A stretch of 64,000 nt of DNA from Methylobacter sp015476545 (GTDB taxonomy: Bacteria; Pseudomonadota; Gammaproteobacteria; Methylococcales; Methylomonadaceae). The translations under genes were made by a program, and so were the position numbers. Positions 16,416 to 24,857 of the stretch are shown piece by piece. The notes under the pieces are model-generated. The model made no database searches, had not been told where the DNA came from, and was given only the letters and a program-made list of their open reading frames with translations. The stretch is from assembly GCF_052162025.1 (NCBI RefSeq), contig NZ_CP197401.1, positions 3,038,001 to 3,102,000 of the forward strand, written 5' to 3'. How positions within the stretch are numbered: the stretch's first letter is position 1; each line of letters starts with the position of its first letter.

Positions 16416-17794
16416 TTCCGACTATCGCGCTTGACCTGGGCACGACCGCCCTGAAGGCCGGCATACTGGCTGATAAAGGCGAGTTCGCCGCCGTACTCTC
16501 GCGCCCTGCGCCGACCACGACGGGTGAGAACGGCATCTGCGAAAGCGACGCCCTGGCCTATCTGACCACCGCTACGGCGTTGCTGGATGAATGTCTTGCC
16601 GATGCAGGCGACAACGCCAGATTGGGACTATCGTGCCAGCGCTCTTCTTTTCTTATTTGGGACAAGATCAGCGGCCTGCCGATCACGCCGCTGATTTCCT
16701 GGCAGGACACGCGCGGCGAAGCAAGCTGCCGGGTATTGCGACCGCAGGAACCGCTGATAAAAGACCTGACCGGCCTGCGCCTAACGCCGTATTATTTCGC
16801 ACCCAAGCTGCGCGTCTTGCTGGAGGATCGTCCGCCGCTGCGCGAGGGCCTGGAGCAAGGCGAGCTGATCGTCGGCACGCTGGACTGCTTTCTGATCTAT
16901 CACTGGTCGGGCGGTAACTGGCATCAAACCGATGTCTCCATGGCGGCGCGTACTTTGTTGATGGATGTTCGGCAGGCGGCCTGGTCCCCGGTTTTATGCG
17001 ACCTGTTCGGAATTGCCTTGAACTGGCTGCCGGCCATCACGCCCTCTTCCGGCCTGAATCTGACGCTGAAAAACGGCTGCACGCTGCAAGCCGATATCGC
17101 GGACCAGTCCGCCGCCCTGATCGCCAGCCTCCGGCCCGACAGTGCGGAAGCACTGGTCAATCTGGGTACCGGCGGCTTCGTGGTCCGCTACCTGCCTGAA
17201 CAGGAACCGGTACAGACGGACGGTTACCTGCGGACGCTGGTTTACAAGGACAACGCTTCGAAGACGCACATCGCCATCGAAGGCACGATCAACTCCATCG
17301 CCGCCGCGCTGGCCCCTTACCCTTACCGGGACTGCCAACTGGAGAATTTGGCCGAATCGGCACAGCTGTTCTGCATCTGCGAGCCGAGCGGACTGGGCGC
17401 GCCGTATTTTCGCGAGCTATCCGGCCTTGTCTTTTCGGCGCCTGTCGATGGTCTTGATGAACGTCAGATCGCTTGTCTGCTGCTGGAAGGCATCATTTTT
17501 CGTGTAACCCGCATCTTGGATGATTTCCGGCATAACTATGGCATAGACCGTGTTTATCTGTCGGGCGGCCTGTCCGAGGTGCCGGCGCTGCAGCAAGGCA
17601 TAGCCGCATGCAATCCGCTGGAGGTTCATAGCCTGCTGCAAAAAGAGGCGAGCCTGCTCGGCGCTGCTATCCTGGCTGCCGGTCTGCCGCCGGCTTACGC
17701 AAGAAAATCGGTAAAAGTATCGGCAACTGCCGATGCCTTGAAGAATAAATATCAACAGTGGAAAACCTGGTTCGATGCGTGCCTTAACACGTGA
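16400..17794 (+). CDS. FGGY-family carbohydrate kinase (glycerol kinase-like)
   Basis: About 464 residues from ATG 16400 (MAASLIPTIALDLGTTALKAG). The upstream in-frame start would overlap glpD by 64 bp. The N-terminal ATPase phosphate loop DLGTTALKAG, a central substrate region SWQDTRGE, and the C-terminal motifs NLGTGGFV, GLGAPYFRELSG and VYLSGGLSEVPAL place it in the FGGY superfamily. Overlap with glpD by 16 bp suggests it phosphorylates glycerol to the GlpD substrate. Glycerol kinase usually reads GAPYWDPxARG where this has GAPYFRELSG, so a different polyol substrate is possible. Confidence 0.75.
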   Translation: MAASLIPTIALDLGTTALKAGILADKGEFAAVLSRPAPTTTGENGICESDALAYLTTATALLDECLADAGDNARLGLSCQRSSFLIWDKISGLPITPLISWQDTRGEASCRVLRPQEPLIKDLTGLRLTPYYFAPKLRVLLEDRPPLREGLEQGELIVGTLDCFLIYHWSGGNWHQTDVSMAARTLLMDVRQAAWSPVLCDLFGIALNWLPAITPSSGLNLTLKNGCTLQADIADQSAALIASLRPDSAEALVNLGTGGFVVRYLPEQEPVQTDGYLRTLVYKDNASKTHIAIEGTINSIAAALAPYPYRDCQLENLAESAQLFCICEPSGLGAPYFRELSGLVFSAPVDGLDERQIACLLLEGIIFRVTRILDDFRHNYGIDRVYLSGGLSEVPALQQGIAACNPLEVHSLLQKEASLLGAAILAAGLPPAYARKSVKVSATADALKNKYQQWKTWFDACLNT

Positions 17795-17870
17795 CATAAA
17801 GTTAACGAAGGGTGCGGCTGTTGACCAACCCGGCACAAACAACCTTCTTGAGGTATAGGGTGTGAATGCT

Positions 17871-17879
17871 TGGTATACT
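17871..17879 (+). promoter_or_regulatory. Extended -10 promoter of mlaA
   Basis: TGGTATACT: TATACT at 17874-17879 with the TGn extension, 51 bp before the mlaA ATG. A TTGAGG lies 20 bp upstream, too far for a good -35. An extended -10 promoter would not need one. Confidence 0.5.
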
Positions 17880-17930
17880 AACTGGAGCCGACTACCAGAA
17901 AACCATTTTAAAAAACAGGTTGAAACCAAC

Positions 17931-18926
17931 ATGCAAAAACCCATTCTTAATACCCGCCTGTTAGCCGCCGGCTTGATTATATCGAGTGCGCTAGGCGGTT
18001 GCGCGACCACGGCCAAGAACGGTGAAACCAGCCCGAACGATCCATTGGAAAGCTGGAACCGGGGCGCGCAGTCATTTAACGACGATGTCGATGATGTTAT
18101 TTTAAAACCGATGGCAAAAGGTTATCTGTGGATAACCTCGGATGCCGTCGATGAAGGCGTGTCCAACTTTTTCAGCAACCTGAACGACATCGGCGTCACC
18201 GTCAACGATTTGCTGCAGTTTAAAATGCTGCAGGCCGGCATGGATGCCAGCCGTTTCCTGGTCAATACGACGGCCGGCGTAGTCGGAGTCTTCGATGTGG
18301 CCAAGCATATCGATTTGCCCAAACACGATGAGGATTTCGGCCAGACTTTGGGCTATTGGGGCGTTCCGTCCGGCCCTTATCTGGTGCTGCCGTTCGCCGG
18401 CGCTAGTTCGCCGCGCGATGCGGTCGGCCTGCTTGGTGATGCCCTCCTGAGCCCTTTGACCTATGCCTTTCTGCTCTCCGGTGGCATGGTCAATGTCGTA
18501 TCGATGGCTTCCAGCGCGGTCGATGTTGCCGACACGCGGGCCGGCTTGATGTCGACCGAGAAAATGATCGACGAAGCGGCTGTGGACCGCTATGAATTCA
18601 TCAAAAACTCCTATCAGCAGCACCGTGAATTTCTGGTCAATGACGGCAATGTCCCGATACAGGAAGCGGACGGCTTTGATATAGATAAAGAAGTCTCCGC
18701 CCTGGAGGATGCCGATAGCGCGGCGCCGGCAACGGCCGGGGCGAATGCGGCCGAAGTGAGCGCAGTCAAAGCGGCTCCTGACAATGCCGTCCAGATAACG
18801 CCGATTACCGATAGAGCCCCTGTTGTCACCCATACGCTGAAACTGGAGGATCCTAAGCAAGGCCGGTCGCCCAAGGCGGTGCCGGTGACCAAGCACTTCC
18901 TCGATTTGTCGGCTCCGGAGGAATAA
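17931..18926 (+). CDS. mlaA: MlaA (VacJ) outer-membrane lipoprotein, C-terminally extended
   Basis: 331 residues from ATG 17931 (MQKPILNTRLLAAGLIISSA). Lipobox ALGGC with cysteine 24. The upstream in-frame start lacks a signal peptide at its N-terminus. The MlaA core spans about 40-230: NDPLESWNRGAQSFNDDVDD, VSNFFSNLNDIGVTVNDLLQ and DFGQTLGYWGVPSGPYLVLP are diagnostic. The family extracts mislocalised phospholipid from the outer leaflet of the outer membrane. The last 90 residues (about 240-331) are Ala-rich and low-complexity, beyond the usual MlaA length. First gene of a run of five ending with FadE. Confidence 0.92.
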   Translation: MQKPILNTRLLAAGLIISSALGGCATTAKNGETSPNDPLESWNRGAQSFNDDVDDVILKPMAKGYLWITSDAVDEGVSNFFSNLNDIGVTVNDLLQFKMLQAGMDASRFLVNTTAGVVGVFDVAKHIDLPKHDEDFGQTLGYWGVPSGPYLVLPFAGASSPRDAVGLLGDALLSPLTYAFLLSGGMVNVVSMASSAVDVADTRAGLMSTEKMIDEAAVDRYEFIKNSYQQHREFLVNDGNVPIQEADGFDIDKEVSALEDADSAAPATAGANAAEVSAVKAAPDNAVQITPITDRAPVVTHTLKLEDPKQGRSPKAVPVTKHFLDLSAPEE

Positions 18927-18930
18927 GGCC

Positions 18931-21288
18931 ATGCCCAGAGCACCTTATCCCGACAACTGGAGTGATATCGATACCGCACTCTATAAAAGATCGGTCAAGG
19001 TATTCAGCTCTGTCAAAAAAATGCTGAGCGTCAAGCTTAAGCTCCATGCCGACACCCAGGTTCAACAAGGCGATATCTTTTTATTCAACCATTTCTCACG
19101 CTTTGAAACGTTTATCCCGCAATATCTGATCTACGAGAAAACCGGCGCCTACAGTTGCGCCATCGCCTCCGGTGAATTCTTTCAAGGCGACACGGTGCTG
19201 GCCCGCTACCTGAGGAACGTCGGCGTTTTCCCCCATGATCATCCGCGCCTGTTCCCTCTGCTTGCCGAACAGATACTCCGCGGCCGCAAGGTCATCGTCT
19301 TTCCCGAAGGCGGCATGGTCAAGGACCGCCGGGTCATGGATCATAAAGGCCATTACAGCGTTTATTCGCGGCTGACCGGCGAAAGGCGCAAGCATCACAC
19401 TGGCCCCGCCGTGCTGGCGCAAGGGCTGGAGGCCTTCAAAGCCACAATCCGCAATGCCTACACCGACAAAAACTATGATCAATTATTACGCTGGAAGGAA
19501 GACCTGCACCTCGACAGCCTTGATCAACTGCTGACCGCCGCGCTCAAGCCAACCCTGATCATACCGTCCAATATCACATTTTATCCGATCCGCTCCGATG
19601 AAAATCTGCTGTTGACGAGCGTCGAACTGTTCGCAGACGGATTGAATCTGCGCCAGACCGAGGAACTGCTGATCGAAGGCAACATCATGCTCAAGAATAC
19701 CGACATGGATGTCCGCATGGGCGCGCCGGTCGATCCCTATAAAGTCTGGCACTGGTGGAACCGCTATCTGCTGGGTATGGTGGCTTCCGAATTCAGGACG
19801 CTCGACGAAGTGTTTGCACTGCATGCCAGGCCCAGGAACTGGAAGCAGAAAATGCTGGGCTCGTATTTCAAAAAAAGCGCCGCCGCCACGCGCAACCAGT
19901 ACATGGAGGAAATCTACGCCAATGTCACGATCAATTTAAGCCACTTGGCCTCGACGCTGATCATGCATTGCATCGAGACCGGCCAGCAGCAAATTGAGCG
20001 CCAGCGCTTTTTCACGATACTGTATATCGCCGTCAAGCATTTACAGAACAACACCAAAATCAACCTGCACAGGAGCCTTTTAAACCCGATCGATTACAGC
20101 GATCTGATCGCCGGCACCAGCAAGCGCTTCGAGCAATTCATTTCTGTGGCGATCAAAAACGGGCTCATCCTCGAATACGAGGATTACTACCAGTTTTTGC
20201 CCAAACTGCAGGAAGAGCATGACTTTGACAACATCCGGCTGGAAAACCTGATCGCTGTTTATGATAACGAAGCCGAACCGATAACCGCTGTCCGCAAGAC
20301 CATGGTCAAGGCAATGGCCGAGTATGATCATGTCGACCCGCAGAAACTGGCCGCCTGGCATTTCGATGACGAACGCCGCGATTTGAGCTGGGAGCGGCAT
20401 CTGTACAGCAAAGCCCATTTCGACGACATCAATGAGCAGGAAACGGCCACGACCGATCCTATGCCGTTTTTCCTGCGGCCCGAACACGGTAACGGCATCG
20501 GCGTGCTGTTGATACACGGCCTGCTGGCAAGTCCGGCCGAAACCCGAAGCTATGGCGAGTATCTGGCCAAACAAGGCTATACGGTCATGGGCGTCAGGCT
20601 GAAAGGCCACGGCTCCTCGCCATATGCACTACGCGACCAGAGCTGGCGGGATTGGTACTCGTCCGTGCAGCGCGGCTTCAACATACTGAAAGCACACTGC
20701 AAGCGGATTTTCGTCACCGGTTTCTCCACCGGCGCCGCGATGGCGCTTAAGCTGGCATCGGAAAACCACACGGAAATTATCGGCATCACAGCGATCGCCG
20801 TACCGCTGAAATTCATCAATTCGACCTTCATGCTCGTGCCCTTATTGCACGGCACCAATAAACTGGTCGGCTGGGTTTCGGCCTATGAGGGCGTCAAACG
20901 GTTTATCGAAAACGTACCGGAAAACCCGACCATCAACTACCGGCATACGCCGATCAGAAGTCTGTACGAACTGCGCCTGCTGATTGAGGACATGGATGAG
21001 GTTCTGCCCCTTATCAATACCCCCGTGCTGGTTATTTATGCCGATCAGGACCCTATCGTATCCGTTAAAAGCGCGCAAGAACTCTTCGAAAAACTCGGGG
21101 CGCCCCGCAAACAGCTCAAGATCATCAATGCCGACCGCCACGGCATCCTGTTGCACAACCTGGGCAATACTTGGGAAATGATCGATGACTTCATGGCCGG
21201 CTGCATTGATGAAACCAATAAAGATGAGTCAGGTCAAAGAAGAATTAATAAATTTAACCTGTATCCCTTGCCGGAATCGAGCCGCTAG
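18931..21288 (+). CDS. PlsC-like acyltransferase fused to an alpha/beta hydrolase
   Basis: 785 residues, two enzymes in one chain. Residues about 40-300 resemble glycerol-3-phosphate/lysophospholipid acyltransferases: FLFNHFSRFE places the catalytic histidine at 54 but has Glu59 where HX4D has Asp, and VFPEGGMVKDR corresponds to the PEG motif. A helical linker spans about 320-500. Residues about 520-765 are an alpha/beta hydrolase: LLIHGLLASP oxyanion loop, GFSTGA nucleophile elbow, YADQDPIVS acid and ADRHGILLH histidine. It starts 4 bp after mlaA and precedes beta-oxidation genes, so it may remodel phospholipid or release fatty acids. Substrates are not readable from sequence. No signal peptide. 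Confidence 0.75.
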   Translation: MPRAPYPDNWSDIDTALYKRSVKVFSSVKKMLSVKLKLHADTQVQQGDIFLFNHFSRFETFIPQYLIYEKTGAYSCAIASGEFFQGDTVLARYLRNVGVFPHDHPRLFPLLAEQILRGRKVIVFPEGGMVKDRRVMDHKGHYSVYSRLTGERRKHHTGPAVLAQGLEAFKATIRNAYTDKNYDQLLRWKEDLHLDSLDQLLTAALKPTLIIPSNITFYPIRSDENLLLTSVELFADGLNLRQTEELLIEGNIMLKNTDMDVRMGAPVDPYKVWHWWNRYLLGMVASEFRTLDEVFALHARPRNWKQKMLGSYFKKSAAATRNQYMEEIYANVTINLSHLASTLIMHCIETGQQQIERQRFFTILYIAVKHLQNNTKINLHRSLLNPIDYSDLIAGTSKRFEQFISVAIKNGLILEYEDYYQFLPKLQEEHDFDNIRLENLIAVYDNEAEPITAVRKTMVKAMAEYDHVDPQKLAAWHFDDERRDLSWERHLYSKAHFDDINEQETATTDPMPFFLRPEHGNGIGVLLIHGLLASPAETRSYGEYLAKQGYTVMGVRLKGHGSSPYALRDQSWRDWYSSVQRGFNILKAHCKRIFVTGFSTGAAMALKLASENHTEIIGITAIAVPLKFINSTFMLVPLLHGTNKLVGWVSAYEGVKRFIENVPENPTINYRHTPIRSLYELRLLIEDMDEVLPLINTPVLVIYADQDPIVSVKSAQELFEKLGAPRKQLKIINADRHGILLHNLGNTWEMIDDFMAGCIDETNKDESGQRRINKFNLYPLPESSR

Positions 21289-21318
21289 AACTTAAGCCTA
21301 TCCACTGGAGAAAGGATT

Positions 21319-22458
21319 ATGAAAAACGTCGTTATTGCTGGGTATTGCCGGTCGCCGTTTACGCCCGCCCATAAAGGCCGCCTCATTAAAGTCAGACCGG
21401 ACGATCTTGCAGCCCAGGTTGTCAGAGGGCTCATCGAGAAAACCGGCGTCAACCCGCATGACCTCGAAGACCTGATCCTGGGCTGCGCGTTTCCCGAAGG
21501 CGAACAAGGGCTCAATGTCGCTCGCCTGATCGTCAATCTGGCCGACTTGCCGATTTCCGTCGCCGGCATGACAGTCAACCGCTTCTGCGGCTCATCCATG
21601 CAAGCCATCCATATCGCCGCCGGCGCCATTCAACTGAATGCCGGCTCCGCGTTCATCTGCGCCGGCGTTGAATCGATGACGCGGATTCCGATGGGCGGCT
21701 ACAACTACATGCCCAATCCGGTCCTTTTCGAGAAACTGCCCGAGGCCTATATCAGCATGGGCGATACGGCCGAAAACCTGGCCCGGCAATATGATATATC
21801 GCGTACCGATCAGGAGACTTTCGCCCTGCTAAGCCACCAGAAAGCTGCTGAAGCTCAGCAGCAGGGCCGGTTTGCCGATGAAATCATCCCGATCAGCACG
21901 CCGGACTCAGGCATCGTGGACCAGGACGGCTGCATCCGCACCAGCACCAGCATGGAAGCCATGGCGCAACTGCCTCCCGCCTTTCAGACCAACGGCAGCG
22001 TCACGGCCGGCACTTCTTCACCGATCACAGACGGCGCCGCCGCAGTGCTGGTCTGCAGCGAGGAATACGCCGATGCGCATGGCCTCGGCAAACTGGCCCG
22101 GATCAAGTCGATCGCCGTTTCAGGCTGCGCGCCGGAAATCATGGGCATCGGCCCGGTCGGCGCCTCCACCAAAGCCCTGCAACGTGCCGGGCTCGAGCTG
22201 GACGATATCGATATCGTCGAATTGAACGAGGCGTTTGCCGCACAATCTCTGGCCGTTCTGAAAGCGCTGCCGGTTCCATTGCACAAGCTCAACCTGGACG
22301 GAGGCGCCATCGCGCTGGGCCATCCGCTGGGCGCATCGGGCGCCCGCATTACCGGCAAGGCGGCCAGCCTGCTGAAGCGCGAACACAAACGTTACGCATT
22401 GGCCACGCAATGCATAGGCGGCGGACAAGGCATCGCGACCATTCTGGAGGCAATCTGA
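21319..22458 (+). CDS. Thiolase (acetyl-CoA acyltransferase, FadA-type)
   Basis: 379 residues. Nucleophilic Cys90 in NRFCGSSMQAIH, C-terminal GHPLGASGAR with the catalytic histidine and the second catalytic cysteine in TQCIGGGQG. Length and motifs fit FadA/FadI/PhaA thiolases. Position beside a multifunctional hydroxyacyl-CoA dehydrogenase and an acyl-CoA dehydrogenase points to 3-ketoacyl-CoA cleavage in fatty acid oxidation. Good ribosome-binding site (AAAGGA) before ATG 21319. Its TGA overlaps the next ATG. Confidence 0.88.
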   Translation: MKNVVIAGYCRSPFTPAHKGRLIKVRPDDLAAQVVRGLIEKTGVNPHDLEDLILGCAFPEGEQGLNVARLIVNLADLPISVAGMTVNRFCGSSMQAIHIAAGAIQLNAGSAFICAGVESMTRIPMGGYNYMPNPVLFEKLPEAYISMGDTAENLARQYDISRTDQETFALLSHQKAAEAQQQGRFADEIIPISTPDSGIVDQDGCIRTSTSMEAMAQLPPAFQTNGSVTAGTSSPITDGAAAVLVCSEEYADAHGLGKLARIKSIAVSGCAPEIMGIGPVGASTKALQRAGLELDDIDIVELNEAFAAQSLAVLKALPVPLHKLNLDGGAIALGHPLGASGARITGKAASLLKREHKRYALATQCIGGGQGIATILEAI

Positions 22459-24785
22459 TGGATATCAAAAGAGTCGCCGTCATCGGTGCCGGCGTCATGG
22501 GAGCCAGTATCGCCGCTCACATCACTAACACCGGCGTACCCGTTTATCTGCTCGACATCGTTCCCAAAGACGCCAGAAACCGCAATGCCATCGCTGAAGC
22601 GGCCGTCAAAAAACTGCTTGAAGCCGACCCCGCGCCGCTGATGCACAAAAACAATGCGCGCCTGATCACGCCGGGCAATGTCGAGGATCACCTCAACTGG
22701 CTGGCCGATGTGGACTGGGTGATCGAAGCCGTCATCGAAGACCTGCAAATCAAACAATCGCTTTATCAGAAACTGATGGCCGTCTGCCGCGACGACTGTC
22801 TGATCTCGTCGAACACCTCGACGCTGCCTTTGGCGCTGTTGACGCAAGGCCTGCCGGAAAGCTTCACGCAGCGCTTCATGATCACGCATTTCTTCAACCC
22901 GCCCCGCTATATGCGGCTTCTGGAGCTGGTGGCAGGCCCTCATGCCCGGCCCGAACTGGTTGAAAGGGTCAGCCGCTTCGCCGATATCAAGCTGGGCAAG
23001 GATTGCGTGTTCTGCAAGGACACGCCCGGCTTTATCGGCAACCGCATCGGCATCTATTGGCTGCAATGCGGCCTGCTGGAAGCAATGGACCGGCATCTCA
23101 GCGTCGAGCAGGCCGATGCCGTCATGGCCCCTTTCGGCATACCCAAAACCGGCATTTTCGGCCTGCTGGATTTGGTCGGCCTGGATCTGATTCCGCATAT
23201 CCTGAAAGGCATGGAACTGGCACTGCCGAAGACCGATGCCTTTCATCGGGTCAACCGGTTGCCGGATCGGATCGCCGGCATGATCAAGGACGGCTATACC
23301 GGCCGAAAAGGCAAAGGCGGCTTTTACCGGCTCAACGAAACCAACGGCAAGCGCGTCAAGGAAGCGCTCGATCTCGAAACCGGAACCTATCATCCGGCCG
23401 AAAAGCCCAAGACCGACGATCTGCATGAGCCCGTGGGCGCGATCGAGAAATCGCCCTTGCGTGCCCTACTGTCAGGTTCGGGCCCGGCCTCGCTCTATGC
23501 CTGGCAGGTCTGGTCCAGGACGCTGAGCTACGCCGCGGGGCTGGTGCCGGAGATTGCCGATGACATCGTCGCCGTCGATACGGCCATGCGCGAAGGCTTC
23601 AACTGGCAATACGGACCATTTGAACTACTGGACCAGATCGGCGTCGACTGGTTCATCGACAAGCTGCGCGCGGAAAACCGTGAGGTGCCGCCGCTATTGG
23701 CTGCCGGGCGGCCCATGTATCAAGTCAGCTCAGGCCAGCTGACGTTTGCCGATCCGTCGGGCAATTACCGGCCGGTCCGCAGAGCGGAAGGCGTATTGCT
23801 TCTGTCCGACGTAAAATTGCGGCAACCGCCCGTGCTGGTCAATCCGTCGGCCAGCCTCTGGGATATCGGCGACGGCGTCGCCTGCCTGGAATTTCACAGC
23901 AAGATGAACACGCTGGACATGGATACCATGACGCTGATCCGGCAGAGCATCGAAAAAGTCGGCAACGAATTTTCAGCCCTGGTCATCCACAACGACGGCG
24001 AGAATTTTTCCGCCGGCGCCAATCTGACCTTGCTGATGCAGGCCATTCACGACAGCGACTGGTCGGCCGTCGAGCAATTGCTGCTGCAGGGCCAGCAAAC
24101 CTTTAAGGCCCTGAAATTTGCGCCTTTTCCGGTGGTCGGCGCGCCGTCGGGGCTGGCTTTGGGCGGCGGCTGCGAAATATTGCTGCATTGCGACGCCATA
24201 CAGGCGCATGCCGAATTGTATATGGGTCTTGTGGAAGTCGGCGTCGGCCTGATTCCAGCCTGGGGCGGCTGCAAGGAATACCTGCGCCGCTGGCTGAAGT
24301 TTCCCAAGCGGCCCGGCGGCCCCATTCCGCCGATTGTCAAGGCTTTCGAAACCATCGGCATGGCCAAGGTATCGAAATCGGCCATGGACGCGAAGGAGTT
24401 GATGTTCCTGGCGCACACCGACGGCATCACCATGAATAAAAGCCGCCTGTTGGCGGATGCCAAGGCTAAAGCGCTGGGACTCAAACAGGATTATCACCCG
24501 CCCGAGCCCTGCGTCTATGCGATGCCGGGAAAGACCACCGGAATAATGCTCAGCATGGGCGTCAAAGCCTTGCATTTGCTGGGCAAAGCCACCGATTACG
24601 ACGTCGAAGTCGGCGACAAGCTGGCCTATGTCTTGAGCGGCGGCGACGCCGATATCACATCACCGCTGACGGAAGGCGACATACTGGCGCTGGAACGGGA
24701 AGCATTCTTGCAACTGGTGCGGCAGCCCGGCACCCTGGCAAGACTGGATCATATGTTGAAGACCGGCAAACCGTTAAGGAATTAG
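22458..24785 (+). CDS. 3-hydroxyacyl-CoA dehydrogenase/enoyl-CoA hydratase, FadN-type domain order
   Basis: 775 residues from ATG 22458, which overlaps the thiolase stop as TGATG with GGAGG upstream. N-terminal NAD-binding GAGVMGASIAAH (about 9-20), then the dehydrogenase domains with SSNTSTLPL and MITHFFNPPRYMRLLELV. The enoyl-CoA hydratase/isomerase domain is at the C-terminus (about 470-640: NFSAGANLTLLMQAI, GLALGGGCEILLHCD, oxyanion glycines and GLVEVGVGLIPAWGGCKEYL with catalytic Glu). E. coli FadB has the opposite order. Dehydrogenase-first proteins are FadN-like. It would perform hydration and dehydrogenation between FadE and the thiolase. Confidence 0.88.
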   Translation: MDIKRVAVIGAGVMGASIAAHITNTGVPVYLLDIVPKDARNRNAIAEAAVKKLLEADPAPLMHKNNARLITPGNVEDHLNWLADVDWVIEAVIEDLQIKQSLYQKLMAVCRDDCLISSNTSTLPLALLTQGLPESFTQRFMITHFFNPPRYMRLLELVAGPHARPELVERVSRFADIKLGKDCVFCKDTPGFIGNRIGIYWLQCGLLEAMDRHLSVEQADAVMAPFGIPKTGIFGLLDLVGLDLIPHILKGMELALPKTDAFHRVNRLPDRIAGMIKDGYTGRKGKGGFYRLNETNGKRVKEALDLETGTYHPAEKPKTDDLHEPVGAIEKSPLRALLSGSGPASLYAWQVWSRTLSYAAGLVPEIADDIVAVDTAMREGFNWQYGPFELLDQIGVDWFIDKLRAENREVPPLLAAGRPMYQVSSGQLTFADPSGNYRPVRRAEGVLLLSDVKLRQPPVLVNPSASLWDIGDGVACLEFHSKMNTLDMDTMTLIRQSIEKVGNEFSALVIHNDGENFSAGANLTLLMQAIHDSDWSAVEQLLLQGQQTFKALKFAPFPVVGAPSGLALGGGCEILLHCDAIQAHAELYMGLVEVGVGLIPAWGGCKEYLRRWLKFPKRPGGPIPPIVKAFETIGMAKVSKSAMDAKELMFLAHTDGITMNKSRLLADAKAKALGLKQDYHPPEPCVYAMPGKTTGIMLSMGVKALHLLGKATDYDVEVGDKLAYVLSGGDADITSPLTEGDILALEREAFLQLVRQPGTLARLDHMLKTGKPLRN

Positions 24786-24857
24786 ACGATAATAAATTGC
24801 GCATTGCCTGCTAAGTTTGCGGCGATGCGCATCTATACCATACCGAGGAGAACAACA

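Noticed and set aside
22392..23426. 344-codon minus-strand frame inside the FadN-type gene
   Set aside because: Antisense shadow caused by codon bias of the real gene.
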